From the NCBI RefSeq assembly GCF_004346265.1, contig NZ_SMAP01000003.1, positions 217,636-281,635 of the forward strand: a DNA stretch of 64,000 nucleotides. The letters run 5' to 3'. Below are positions 31,404 to 40,119 of the stretch, piece after piece. Position numbers and translations under genes: made by a program. The notes under the pieces were generated by a model that saw only the letters and a list, made by a program, of their open reading frames with translations, did not search any database and was not told where the DNA came from. Position 1 is the stretch's first letter. Each line of letters starts with the position of its first letter. The DNA comes from Thermomonas haemolytica (GTDB lineage Bacteria > Pseudomonadota > Gammaproteobacteria > Xanthomonadales > Xanthomonadaceae).

Positions 31404-32852
31404 TCAGGGCTGCGCCTCGGGCATGAAGCGGCCGGCGGCGCTGGCGTCTTCCATTTCCCGATTGGGGCGCGCCTTGTGCTTTTCCTTGGGCGTTTCCGGA
31501 AGCGCCGGGGCGGTGGAATGGCCTTCGGCGTCGCGCACGTCCACGTAGGCCTCGCCGCGCATTTCGCGCAGGAAGCGGTTCCATTCGTCTTCCAGCTTGC
31601 GGCGGCCGATGGTTTCGCGGATCTGCGCGCGCATGTTCTCGTCGCCGGCCGCGATCTCGCGGGTGCCCACGCGCTGCACGATCACCCAGCCGGCATCGGT
31701 CTTGAACGGGGCCGAGGTCTGGCCATCGGACAGCGCGGCGACCTGCAGGCCGAAGGCGGTGCCGTAGGTGTCGGCAGTGAACCAGCCGAGGTCGCCGCCG
31801 CGGCGGCGGGTGGCGGCGTCGTCGGAGTTCTCGCTGGCCAGTTTGGCGAAGTCCGCGCCGCCGGCCAGCTTGGCGGCGATGGCGTCGGCCTTGGCCTTGG
31901 CCGCGGCATCGCTGGTCTTGTCGTCCACCTTGACCAGGATCTGGCGTGCGGAGAACTGGGTGACCTTGTCGCCGCTGCCCGGCGCCTGGGTGCGGGTGCC
32001 CACCAGCTGCAGCAGCTGGAAGCCGCTGGGGCCGCGGATCGGGCCGAGGATCTCGCCGTCGTGCATCTGCTGGATGGCGGCGGCGAATGCCGGCGGGATC
32101 TCGTTCAGGCTGCGCCAGCCGAGGTCGCCGCCTTCCAGCGCGTTGGGGCTGTCGGAATAGCGCACCGCGGCGGCGGAGAAGCTCATCTCGCCCTTGTCGA
32201 TCAGGGCTTTCACGCCCTCGATCTTCTTCTGCGCGATGGCGATCTGCTCGGGGCTGGCGGCCTCCGGCGTGCCGACCAGGATGTGCGCCAGGTGGTATTG
32301 CTGGGTGGCGGTCGCGGCGGCGGTGGCCATCGCGGCGTCCACTTCCGCCTCGCTGACGTTGATGCGGCCCTGGGCGAAGCTCTGGCGCAGCTTCTGGGTG
32401 ACGATCTCGTCGCGCAGGTTGTTGCGGAAGTCGGCGAAGCTCATGCCGTCCTGGGCGATGCGCGCGCGCAGCTGGTCCACGCTCATGCCGTTCTGCTGGG
32501 CCACGCCCTGCACCGCGCGCTCGATGTCCGAGTCGGTGGCGGTGATGCCGGCATCCGCCGCGCGCGCCAGCTGCAGGCGCATCAGGATCAGGCGCTCCAG
32601 CACCTGGCGCTCCAGCACGTTGTCCGGCGGCAGCTGGTTCTCGTTGCCCTTGTACTGGGCGCGGATATTGGCGATCGCGCGCTCCAGCTCGCTGCGCAGG
32701 ATCACGTCGTCGTTGACCACCGCCGCGATCTGCTCCACCGGCTGCAGCGGCGTGGCGGCCTGCTGTGCGTCCGCGTGCCCGGCCAGCAGCAGGGCCGGCA
32801 GCAGCAGGGAGGCGAGGAGTCGGGGGGCACGCAGGCGGGAGGTGGGCATCAT
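31404..32852 (-). CDS. surA: periplasmic chaperone and peptidyl-prolyl isomerase SurA
   Basis: It escorts unfolded outer-membrane proteins through the periplasm, LptD among them. The 482-residue protein has a signal peptide (cleavage near AGHADA, about residue 28) and an N-terminal chaperone domain with the conserved IAAVVNDDVILRSELE and the DGMSFADFRNNLRDEI segment. Two parvulin domains follow (AHILVG near the middle, and the second with RQILVKV and RGGDLGWFTADTY). A C-terminal helix returns to the chaperone core, and the tail after it is extended and charged. The start overlaps the lptD stop by four bases (ATGA), so the chaperone and its main client are coupled. Confidence 0.95.
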   Translation of the reverse strand: MMPTSRLRAPRLLASLLLPALLLAGHADAQQAATPLQPVEQIAAVVNDDVILRSELERAIANIRAQYKGNENQLPPDNVLERQVLERLILMRLQLARAADAGITATDSDIERAVQGVAQQNGMSVDQLRARIAQDGMSFADFRNNLRDEIVTQKLRQSFAQGRINVSEAEVDAAMATAAATATQQYHLAHILVGTPEAASPEQIAIAQKKIEGVKALIDKGEMSFSAAAVRYSDSPNALEGGDLGWRSLNEIPPAFAAAIQQMHDGEILGPIRGPSGFQLLQLVGTRTQAPGSGDKVTQFSARQILVKVDDKTSDAAAKAKADAIAAKLAGGADFAKLASENSDDAATRRRGGDLGWFTADTYGTAFGLQVAALSDGQTSAPFKTDAGWVIVQRVGTREIAAGDENMRAQIRETIGRRKLEDEWNRFLREMRGEAYVDVRDAEGHSTAPALPETPKEKHKARPNREMEDASAAGRFMPEAQP

Positions 32853-35185
32853 GGATTGGCGTTCGCGGGGGCGGGCTTGGAAGGCTGGCCCGTGGCAGTC
32901 TGCGGCGGCACCAGATAAAGGTCGTCGCGATTGTAGCCGAGGATGGATCGGCGCAAGGTGGTCTGGATGTCCTGGCCGGCGGAGCCCAGCCCTTTCAGCT
33001 CGATCTCGAACATCAGGGTATTGCCCAGCTGGCCGGCCCGATTCTGCACGTAGCGGCGGGCCACAAGCCGAACCGCGACACAACAGCTGTCCCACTGCAC
33101 CCCGGCCACGCCCTCCAGCGTCTTGCGGTCGCGCAGCGAGTAGTACTCGCGGCCGACCACGCTCCAGCGGGGGTTGATCGGGTACAGGAAGGAGAAGTCC
33201 ACCTGCTCCAGCTGCGCGCGGCGGTAGCGGTAGTTGATGTTGACGATCCCGTCGTCCGGGAACAGGTAGCGCGCGCGCAGGCTGGCGAGGTCGGTGCGCT
33301 TGAACTTGGGGTCGCGCTGGTAGGACGCACCGATGGTCCAGCGGTCGGTGGGCGCGTAGTTGGCATCCACCACCCAGGCCGAATTGCCCTTGTCGGTGAT
33401 CGGCTCGCCCGGCAGGCGCACCAGCGATTCGCGGAAGTAGCGGATCTGGCCGATGCTGGCCGAGAAGCGCTCGAAGCCGTCGGACTGGCGGATCATGCGG
33501 GTGCTGACCGCCAGCGTGAGCTGGTTGGCGTCGGCCTGGCGGTCGCCGCCCGAATAGCGGTTGTCGCGGAACAGTTGCTCCCAGCTGAAGGTCAATGGCT
33601 GGGTATCGAACACCGGCATTCCGGACTGGTCCACGTAGGGCACGTTCAGGTAGAACAGGCGCGGCTCGATGCTCTGCAGGTAATCGTGGCCCTTGACCCG
33701 GATCTCGCGGTCGAAGAACAGCCCGCTGTCGAGGCTGAAGATGGACTGCGCGCGTGAGGGGGTCTTGCCGCTGCCGAGGCTCTGCGCCAGCGCCGGGTCC
33801 AGCACGTAACTGGTATAGCGCCAGGCCAGGGTGGGGCGTACGAACCAGGCGTCGCCTTGCAGCGGCGAGCTGATCCAGGGCTTGGCGTCGAAACGCGAGC
33901 CGGCCGCGTACACCGGGTGCTGGAAGCGCACCGCCTCGGCGTCCACGCCGTAGGTCAGCGCCATGCCCGCGTTGCGCTGCCAGTGCAGGAAGGCGCGCGG
34001 TAGGCGGTCGTAGGGCAGCACGCTGCGGTCGAGGGTGTAGTCGGCCAGCTGCCAGTGGTCGGCGGTCACCCCGGCGGTCCAGCCTTCGCCGATGCCGTAC
34101 AGCCCGAGGTTGCTGAAGGTGGTGGCGCGCGCCAGCCCGTCCAGGCTGCTGCTGAAATCCTCCAGATAGCGGGGGTCGCTGATCCAGGCGAGGTCGGCAC
34201 GCGCCTGCCAGTGCTCGGAAATGTCCTGCACGCCCTTGAAATCCATGCTGCCGCGGTAGCGGTCGCGCAGGCGGTCATGCGGCATCCACCAGGCGTTGAG
34301 GGTGCCGCGCCCGCTTTCCTGCAGATAGCGGAACTGCCCCCCCAGCAGCGCGCCGCGCGACGACATCAGGCGCGGGGTGAGGGTGGCGTCGTAGTTCGGT
34401 GCCAGGTTCAGGTAGATCGGCTGGGCCCAGTCCAGGCCGTTACGGCTGGAATTGGAGACCGACGGCAGCAGCAGGCCGGTGCGGCGGCGGTCGTCGGTGG
34501 GAAACATGAAGAACGGGAAATACAGCACCGGCACCTTGCCGACGTGCAGGCGCGCCCCGTAGGCCCGGGCCCAGCCGGTTTGGTTGTCGATGTCGATCCG
34601 GCGTGCGTCCAGCTCCCAGTGCCGCGCCTGCGGCGGGCAGGTGGAGTAGGTGGCCCCGCGCAGGCTGCCCTCCTGGCCGGCCAGGCTCAGGCTGTCGGCC
34701 TTGCCGTTGCCGCGCCGCGACAGCAGCTGGTATTGCAGGTCCTGCATGGTATGGGTGTCGGAGTTCTGGTCGCCCTCCGCGCTGGCCGCGCGCAGGCGCA
34801 GACCGTTGGCCTGGAAGCGCACGCTGCCTTCGGCCTTGTAGCGCCCCTCGGCCTTGTCGAAGGTGAGCTGGTCGGCGCCCATGAACTGGCTGCCGCGGCG
34901 CATGGTGACGTTGCCCTGGAACACCGGGTTGGCATCGGTGCCCCCCAGGTGGTCGCCCTCGATGTCGGTGGGCGCGTGCTTGTCGTCGCCGGCCGCCTGC
35001 CCGGCTGCCTTGCCCAGCGGATCGATGTTCAGGCCCTCGGGCGCACGCGGGAAATCCGCGAACGCCGGCACCGCGTCGCCCACCGGGCACAGCGCCCAGT
35101 TCTGCGGCATGTCGTTGCCGGCCTGCGCGGGCAGCGCGGCGGCGATGCAGAGCGGAAGCGGCAGCAGGCGCGGGATCAGGCGCAC
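32849..35185 (-). CDS. lptD: LPS assembly outer-membrane protein LptD
   Basis: The 26-strand outer-membrane barrel that, with LptE, inserts LPS into the outer leaflet. The 778-residue product begins with a signal peptide (MRLIPRLLPLPLCIAAALPAQA). An N-terminal OstA-like beta-jellyroll covers about residues 70-200, and the barrel follows. The four cysteines needed for the two long-range disulfides are present: Cys33 (WALCPVG), one in TCPPQARHW and the adjacent pair in WDSCCVAVRLVARR near the C-terminus. The GTG start was chosen because it gives the signal peptide; no strong ribosome-binding site is seen, and an in-frame ATG 60 bases upstream is the alternative. It is first in the lptD-surA-pdxA-csaA-rsmA run. 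Confidence 0.94.
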   Translation of the reverse strand: MRLIPRLLPLPLCIAAALPAQAGNDMPQNWALCPVGDAVPAFADFPRAPEGLNIDPLGKAAGQAAGDDKHAPTDIEGDHLGGTDANPVFQGNVTMRRGSQFMGADQLTFDKAEGRYKAEGSVRFQANGLRLRAASAEGDQNSDTHTMQDLQYQLLSRRGNGKADSLSLAGQEGSLRGATYSTCPPQARHWELDARRIDIDNQTGWARAYGARLHVGKVPVLYFPFFMFPTDDRRRTGLLLPSVSNSSRNGLDWAQPIYLNLAPNYDATLTPRLMSSRGALLGGQFRYLQESGRGTLNAWWMPHDRLRDRYRGSMDFKGVQDISEHWQARADLAWISDPRYLEDFSSSLDGLARATTFSNLGLYGIGEGWTAGVTADHWQLADYTLDRSVLPYDRLPRAFLHWQRNAGMALTYGVDAEAVRFQHPVYAAGSRFDAKPWISSPLQGDAWFVRPTLAWRYTSYVLDPALAQSLGSGKTPSRAQSIFSLDSGLFFDREIRVKGHDYLQSIEPRLFYLNVPYVDQSGMPVFDTQPLTFSWEQLFRDNRYSGGDRQADANQLTLAVSTRMIRQSDGFERFSASIGQIRYFRESLVRLPGEPITDKGNSAWVVDANYAPTDRWTIGASYQRDPKFKRTDLASLRARYLFPDDGIVNINYRYRRAQLEQVDFSFLYPINPRWSVVGREYYSLRDRKTLEGVAGVQWDSCCVAVRLVARRYVQNRAGQLGNTLMFEIELKGLGSAGQDIQTTLRRSILGYNRDDLYLVPPQTATGQPSKPAPANANP

Positions 35186-35266
35186 GAAGGGTCCGGAAGC
35201 GGGAAAACGGGAATCAAGCTTGCCGGAAGCGGCCGGAGGCGGCAAACCCGGCGGGCGTTGCGGCGT

Positions 35267-36178
35267 TCAGGATCGCAGCGCATCCACGTGCGCCACGCTG
35301 CATTCGGCCAGCGCTTCGAGGTCGTAGCCGCCCTCCAGCATCGACACCACCCGGCCGTCGCAGTGGCGGTCGGCCAGCGCGACCAGGCGCGCGGTCAGGC
35401 GGGCATAGTCCTCGGCTTCCAGCTGCAGGCCGGCCAGGGGGTCGCGGCGGTGGCCGTCGAAGCCGGCCGAGATCAGCACCAGCTGCGGCCGGAACGCGTC
35501 CAGGAACGGCAGCAGTTCGTCGTTCCAGGCGGCCAGGAAAACAGCGCCGTCGGCGCCCTGCGGCAGCGGGGCGTTGGCGATGTTGCCGCGCCCGGTCTCG
35601 TGGTGCGCCCCGGTGCCCGGGTACAGCGGCCACTGGTGCGAACTGGCAAAGCGCACCCGCGCATCATCCGCGAAAATGGCCTGGGTGCCATTGCCGTGGT
35701 GCACGTCGAAATCGGCGATCACCACCCGCTCCAGCCCGTGCGCGTCGAGTGCGTGGCGGGCCGCCACCGCGATGCTGTTGAACAGGCAGAAGCCCATCGC
35801 GGTGGTCGCGGTGGCGTGATGGCCGGGCGGCCGCACCGCGCAGAAGGCGCGCCGGGCCTGTCCGGACAGCACCGCATCCACCGCGGCCACGCCGGCGCCG
35901 GCGGCGCGCAGGGCGGCCTCGGCGGAGGCGGGCGAGAGCACGGTGTCGGGGTCCAGCATCACCCGTTCGTGCGGCTGGCTGTCCAGCACCGTGCGCAGCA
36001 GGGCTTCATCGTGCACCCGCAGCAGCTGGCCGCGGCTGGCGCGCGGGGCCTGCTGCCAGTCGAGGTCGGGATGCGCGCGCTCCAGCGCGGTGAGCACCGC
36101 GCGCAGGCGCTCGGGGCGCTCGGCATGGCCGGGCCCGGTGTCGTGGGTCAGGCAGGCGGGATGGGTGAATACCTGCAT
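35267..36178 (-). CDS. histone-deacetylase-family hydrolase
   Basis: A 303-residue class-II-type zinc hydrolase of the bacterial HDAC-like/acetylpolyamine amidohydrolase group. Active-site segments are in order: RPPGHHATATTAMGFCLFN, VIADFDVHHGNGTQAIF (the metal-binding Asp and His) and ISAGFDGHRRDPL. The proton-relay histidine pair is intact, so it should be catalytic. Natural substrates in bacteria include acetylated polyamines or small molecules; nothing in the sequence decides. It lies 81 bases upstream of the lptD start on the same strand and 20 bases after the adenosyltransferase gene, so it may share their transcript. Confidence 0.88.
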   Translation of the reverse strand: MQVFTHPACLTHDTGPGHAERPERLRAVLTALERAHPDLDWQQAPRASRGQLLRVHDEALLRTVLDSQPHERVMLDPDTVLSPASAEAALRAAGAGVAAVDAVLSGQARRAFCAVRPPGHHATATTAMGFCLFNSIAVAARHALDAHGLERVVIADFDVHHGNGTQAIFADDARVRFASSHQWPLYPGTGAHHETGRGNIANAPLPQGADGAVFLAAWNDELLPFLDAFRPQLVLISAGFDGHRRDPLAGLQLEAEDYARLTARLVALADRHCDGRVVSMLEGGYDLEALAECSVAHVDALRS

Positions 36179-36198
36179 GGGCGGGATCCCGCCGGCGC

Positions 36199-36750
36199 CT
36201 ATTTGCGGCGCTCGTGCTGCCACAGCACTTCGCCGTGGCCGGCCGCGCGCGCCAGCACCCGCGCCAGCACGAACAGCAGGTCGGACAGGCGGTTGAGGTA
36301 GCGCACCGCCTGCGGCCGGATGTCCTCCTGCCGCGCCAGCGCCACCGTCGCGCGCTCGGCGCGGCGCACCACCGTGCGCGCCACGTGGCAGCGCGCCGCG
36401 GCCTCGCCGCCGCCAGGCAGGATGAACTCCTGCAGCGCTGGCAGGCCGTCGTTGAAATGGTCCAGCTGCGATTCCAGCGCCGCGATGTCGGCGTCGGAAA
36501 TGGCGGCATGGCCGGGGATGCACAGCTCGCCGCCGAGGTCGAACAGCTGGTGTTGGATGCGCGTCAGCAGGTCGCGCACGGCATCCGGCAGGTCAGCCGC
36601 CAGCAGCAGGCCGATGCAGGAATTGGCCTCGTCCACCGTGCCGTAGGCCTCCACCCGTAGCGAGTCCTTGCCCACGCGGGTGCCGTCGCCGAGGCCGGTG
36701 CTGCCGTCGTCGCCGGTGCGCGTGTAGATCTTGCTGAGGCGGTTGCCCAT
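36199..36750 (-). CDS. ATP:cob(I)alamin adenosyltransferase, PduO type
   Basis: It makes coenzyme B12 (adenosylcobalamin) from reduced cobalamin and ATP. The 183-residue protein has the PduO/ATR signature motifs: TRTGDDGSTGLGDG (about 10-23), RVEAYGTVDEANS, FILPGG and CHVARTVVRRAER. That is the usual five-helix trimeric enzyme with the ATP-binding N-terminus. No B12-dependent enzyme or B12 synthesis gene is adjacent, so it probably salvages cobalamin for an enzyme elsewhere. The start shares one base with the stop of the membrane protein gene upstream (TGATG). Confidence 0.93.
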   Translation of the reverse strand: MGNRLSKIYTRTGDDGSTGLGDGTRVGKDSLRVEAYGTVDEANSCIGLLLAADLPDAVRDLLTRIQHQLFDLGGELCIPGHAAISDADIAALESQLDHFNDGLPALQEFILPGGGEAAARCHVARTVVRRAERATVALARQEDIRPQAVRYLNRLSDLLFVLARVLARAAGHGEVLWQHERRK

Positions 36751-37319
36751 CAGGCGGTCTGTGCGCGCAGGGCCGGCAGCTGCCGACGCAGCAGTTCGAA
36801 GCCGCCGAACAGCAGCGCGGAATAGAACAGGGTGCCGAGCACGGTCCACTGGAAGAACGGGATGCCGGCCGCGAACGCCGCAGCCAGGCCGGCCGGCGTG
36901 TGCGGGTACAGCGCGCCGAACGCCCACACCCCGGCGTTGGTCAGCACGAAGAACAGCAGCGAGCCGGCCAGCGAATAGCCGAGCACGCGGCCGGCGCCGA
37001 CCTTGCCGCGCAGGCCGAAGCCGAGCACCGCCGACAGCGCGATGCAGGCGTACACCAGCAGGTAGCCGGCGCTGGCGAAGTAGTTCCAGTAGATGCCGCC
37101 GTTGGCCAGGCCCAGCACCAGGTCGGAGGCGAACATCGCCAGCAGCGGCACCGCCACCGCCCAGCCGCGGCGGGCGAAATAGGCGCCGCCGAACAGTGCC
37201 ACCGCTTCCACCGGCGAGAAGTTGGGCGGATGCGGCAGCACCCGGCTCAGCGCGGCGGCGAAGATCAGCACGGCCAGCAGCAGCGGGCCGGCGGGAAGCA
37301 GGGAAGCGGGGCGGTTCAT
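36750..37319 (-). CDS. DUF6580-type integral membrane protein
   Basis: A 189-residue membrane protein with five or six hydrophobic segments. It resembles the DUF6580 family (LSRVLPHPPNFSPVEAVALFGGAYF near the N-terminus, FFQWTVLGTLFYSALLFGGFE at the end). The family is reminiscent of ECF-type S components and is sometimes found beside cobalamin genes. Its coupling here to a cobalamin adenosyltransferase (one-base stop/start overlap) fits a role connected with B12 or another cofactor, but this is an inference. I took the ATG at 37319; an ATG two codons earlier is possible. It is divergent from ubiH. Confidence 0.75.
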   Translation of the reverse strand: MNRPASLLPAGPLLLAVLIFAAALSRVLPHPPNFSPVEAVALFGGAYFARRGWAVAVPLLAMFASDLVLGLANGGIYWNYFASAGYLLVYACIALSAVLGFGLRGKVGAGRVLGYSLAGSLLFFVLTNAGVWAFGALYPHTPAGLAAAFAAGIPFFQWTVLGTLFYSALLFGGFELLRRQLPALRAQTA

Positions 37320-37362
37320 GGGCATGCGCACGGCGGTACGGTGAAGCCGTTAGCATAGCGCA

Positions 37363-38595
37363 ATGTCCTCCCACGCCCCCACGCGCGGCCCGGTGCATGA
37401 CGTCCTGATCGTCGGCGGCGGCCTGGTCGGCGCCAGCCTCGCCATCGCCCTCGATGCCCAGGGCCTTGAGGTTGGCCTGGTCGAAGCCGCCCCTGCCGAG
37501 GCGCTGCCGCCGGTGTTCGACCAGCGCAACCTCAGCCTGGCCGAGGCCAGCCTCAATGCCCTCGATGCGCTCGGGGTATTGCCGCTGCTGCGCGCGCCGA
37601 CCGGGCCGATCCAGCGCATCCACATCAGCCGCAGCGGAGATTTCGGGCGCGTCCTGCTCGATGCGCGCGAGCATGGGCGCGAGGTCTTCGGGCGCGTGGT
37701 GGTGGCGCGCGATTTCGGCGCGGCGCTGGAGACGCGGCTGCAGCAGCTGCGGCACCTGGTGCGCTACCGCCCGGCGCGCTTTGTCGGGCTGGAGGCGGGC
37801 GATCCCGGCCTGCGCTGGATCCGCGTCGAGGAACCCGGCGGCGAGCGCGTCCTCGGCGCGCGGCTGCTGGTTGCCGCCGACGGCGCGCACAGCGCGGTGC
37901 GGGAAGCGCTGGGCATCGGCGTGCAACAGCACGATTACGGCCAGACCCTGTTCGTCGCCCGCCTGCGCGCCCAGCGCGCGCCCGACGGCACCGCCTACGA
38001 GCGCCTGACCGACGCCGGCCCGACCGCGCTGCTGCCGCGCGGGGATGGCCATTACGGGCTGGTGCATGGGGTCGCGCGCGCGCAGGCCGAAGCGGTGGCC
38101 GCGCTCGGCGATGCCGCCTTCCTCGCCCGCGTGCAGGACGTGTTCGGCTGGCGCGCCGGGCGCTTTTTCGCGGTCGGGCCGCGCAGCGCCTATCCGATCC
38201 AGCGCTGCGTGGCCGATGCGCTCACCGCGCCGCGCGCGGTGCTGGTCGGCAACGCGGCGCAGGCGATCCATCCGATCGGCGCGCAGGGTTTCAACCTCGG
38301 CCTGCGCGATGCGCTCACCCTGGCCGAATGCATCGCCGCCAACGGTGGCGACCCTGGCGCCGACGCGGTGCTCGGGCAATATGCCGCGCGTCGCGCCGAG
38401 GACCGTGCGCGCACGCTGGCGTTCTCCGACGGGCTGGCGCGGCTGACCGCCAGCGACGCCCCGCTGCTGCGCCCGCTGCGTAGCGCCGGCTTGCTGGCGG
38501 GCGGGCTGTCGGGCGGGTTGCAGGCCTGGCTGGTGGGCGGCGCGATGGGCTATCGCGGCGACGTGCCGGCGCTGTGCCGGGGGCGGGCGGCATGA
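37363..38595 (+). CDS. ubiH: 2-octaprenyl-6-methoxyphenyl hydroxylase
   Basis: An FAD monooxygenase that hydroxylates the ring of a ubiquinone precursor. The 410-residue protein has the dinucleotide-binding IVGGGLVGASLAIAL (15-29), the middle ADGAHSAVR motif (residue 170 region) and the second FAD motif VLVGNAAQAIHPIGAQGFNLGLRDALTLA. The GNAAQAIHPIGAQGFN form points to UbiH rather than UbiF or UbiI. It is followed by a second family member with a four-base overlap (ATGA), and the two probably act on different ring positions in the same pathway. Confidence 0.9.
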   Translation: MSSHAPTRGPVHDVLIVGGGLVGASLAIALDAQGLEVGLVEAAPAEALPPVFDQRNLSLAEASLNALDALGVLPLLRAPTGPIQRIHISRSGDFGRVLLDAREHGREVFGRVVVARDFGAALETRLQQLRHLVRYRPARFVGLEAGDPGLRWIRVEEPGGERVLGARLLVAADGAHSAVREALGIGVQQHDYGQTLFVARLRAQRAPDGTAYERLTDAGPTALLPRGDGHYGLVHGVARAQAEAVAALGDAAFLARVQDVFGWRAGRFFAVGPRSAYPIQRCVADALTAPRAVLVGNAAQAIHPIGAQGFNLGLRDALTLAECIAANGGDPGADAVLGQYAARRAEDRARTLAFSDGLARLTASDAPLLRPLRSAGLLAGGLSGGLQAWLVGGAMGYRGDVPALCRGRAA

Positions 38596-39794
38596 GCCGG
38601 CGCGGGCAGCTGGATGCGGTCGTCGCCGGCGGCGGCGTGGTCGGCGCGACGGCGGCGCTGGCGCTGGCGCGCGCGGGATTGCAGGTGGCGCTAGTGGAGG
38701 CGCGCCCGCCCGCGCCGTGGCGGCGCGAGTCGCGCGATCTGCGGGTGTATGCCTTCGCTCCCGACAACGCGGCCCTGCTGCGCGAGTTGGGGGTCTGGCC
38801 GCAGGTGGCGGCCTGCCGCGCGCAGCCTTACCGCGGCATGCGGGTCTGGGATGCCGCGGGCGGTGATCCGCTGGTATTCGATGCCGACGTGCTGGGGCAG
38901 CCGCAGCTGGGCTGGATCGTCGAGAACGCCCTGCTGGTGGATGCGCTATGGCAGGCGCTGCCGGCGGCCGGCGTGCGCCTGCACTGCCCGGCGCGGGTGG
39001 AAGGGCTGGAGCAAATGGACGACGGCGTGCGCCTGCGCCTGGACGATGGCCTGCAGCTGGAGGCGCGGCTGGCGATCGCCGCCGATGGCGGGCAGTCGGC
39101 CTTGCGCCAGCTGGCCGGGATCGCGGCCCCGCAGCACGACTACCACCAGCGCGGTCTGGTGGCCTTCGTCGCCAGCAGCGCGCCGCACCGCGACACCTGC
39201 TGGCAGCGGTTCCTGGCGACCGGGCCGGTGGCGTTGCTGCCGTTCGCCGCGGACGGCGACGCCGGCCTCGAAGGCCACCTCGGGTCGATCGTGTGGACCT
39301 TGCCGGAGGCCGAGGCGCAGCGCCTGCTCCAGGCGCCGGAGGCGGAGTTCGAGCAGGCGCTGTCCATTGCCTTTGGCGGCGAACTCGGTGATTTCACGCT
39401 GCAGTCGCCGCGCGCCGCGTTCCCGCTGCGGCGCCAGTTGGCGGACACGCAGGTCGCAGGGCGGGTGCTGCTGGTGGGCGATGCCGCGCACGTCATGCAC
39501 CCGCTGGCCGGGCAGGGCGTGAACCACGGCCTGCGCGACGTGGCCGCGCTGCGCGCGCTGGTGCGCACGGCGCAAGCGCAGGGTGGCGACATCGCCGCGC
39601 CGGCGCGGTTGGCGCGCTGGGCGCGCAACCGCCGCAGCGAGAACGCACTCGGCGCGTATGCGTTCGAGGCCATCAACCGGGTGTTCAGCAACGACGCGCT
39701 GCTGCCCACCCTGGTGCGCGGCCACGCGCTGGGCCTGGCCGGGCGCCTGCCGCCGCTGGCGCGCGCGCTGTGGCGGCACGCCGCCGGGGTGTGA
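38592..39794 (+). CDS. FAD-dependent ubiquinone-type hydroxylase (UbiF/UbiI/VisC group)
   Basis: A 400-residue paralogue of the upstream UbiH, with VAGGGVVGATAALALARAG at the N-terminus, AADGGQSALRQLAG in the middle and VLLVGDAAHVMHPLAGQGVNHGLRDVAAL towards the C-terminus. The GDAAHVMHPLAGQGVN form is the UbiF/UbiI/VisC type. Which of the C5 or C6 ring hydroxylations it performs cannot be said from sequence. The first FAD motif reads AGGG instead of the usual IGGG, which should be harmless. The ATG overlaps the ubiH stop by four bases. Downstream lie 141 bases that hold short GTGCAGG repeats and the terminator of the convergent tRNA gene. Confidence 0.87.
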   Translation: MSRRGQLDAVVAGGGVVGATAALALARAGLQVALVEARPPAPWRRESRDLRVYAFAPDNAALLRELGVWPQVAACRAQPYRGMRVWDAAGGDPLVFDADVLGQPQLGWIVENALLVDALWQALPAAGVRLHCPARVEGLEQMDDGVRLRLDDGLQLEARLAIAADGGQSALRQLAGIAAPQHDYHQRGLVAFVASSAPHRDTCWQRFLATGPVALLPFAADGDAGLEGHLGSIVWTLPEAEAQRLLQAPEAEFEQALSIAFGGELGDFTLQSPRAAFPLRRQLADTQVAGRVLLVGDAAHVMHPLAGQGVNHGLRDVAALRALVRTAQAQGGDIAAPARLARWARNRRSENALGAYAFEAINRVFSNDALLPTLVRGHALGLAGRLPPLARALWRHAAGV

Positions 39795-39899
39795 GCCTGC
39801 ACGCCACTGGCCGCGCGGCACGCGACGCCTGACGGGCGCAGCCTGCCGCCGCCCTCTGGCCGTGCAGGAATGTGCAGGCACGTGCAGGAACCAGAAACG

Positions 39900-39925
39900 A
39901 AAAAACCCGCTTGCGCGGGCTTTTC
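39900..39925 (-). terminator. terminator of the tRNA-Leu gene
   Basis: Reading the minus strand, a GC-rich stem (AAGCCCGC with GCGGGTTT, one G-T pair) and a GCAA tetraloop are followed by a T run. It begins about ten bases after the tRNA CCA end. On the plus strand it could also stop transcripts that come from the hydroxylase genes. Confidence 0.8.
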
Positions 39926-39935
39926 ATGCTTCACG

Positions 39936-40020
<85 letters not shown>

Positions 40021-40036
40021 CGGTGGTGAGCCGCGC

Positions 40037-40065
40037 ATTTTCCGGAGATGCCTGCGGGCTGTCAA
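40037..40065 (-). promoter_or_regulatory. sigma-70 promoter of tRNA-Leu
   Basis: On the minus strand a perfect TTGACA (40065-40060) is followed after exactly 17 bases by GAAAAT (40042-40037). The tRNA begins 17 bases after the -10 hexamer. Placement and spacing are as expected for a stable-RNA promoter. Confidence 0.85.
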
Positions 40066-40119
40066 CAGGTATTTTCACCGGCCGGCGGCGCTTCACCTCC
40101 CTGCCTGTACCATCGCGGG

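Noticed and set aside
39861-39890. Three short GTGCAGG repeats between the hydroxylase gene and the tRNA terminator
   Set aside because: The copies are too short and irregular for CRISPR or an iteron array, and no cas or replication genes are near.
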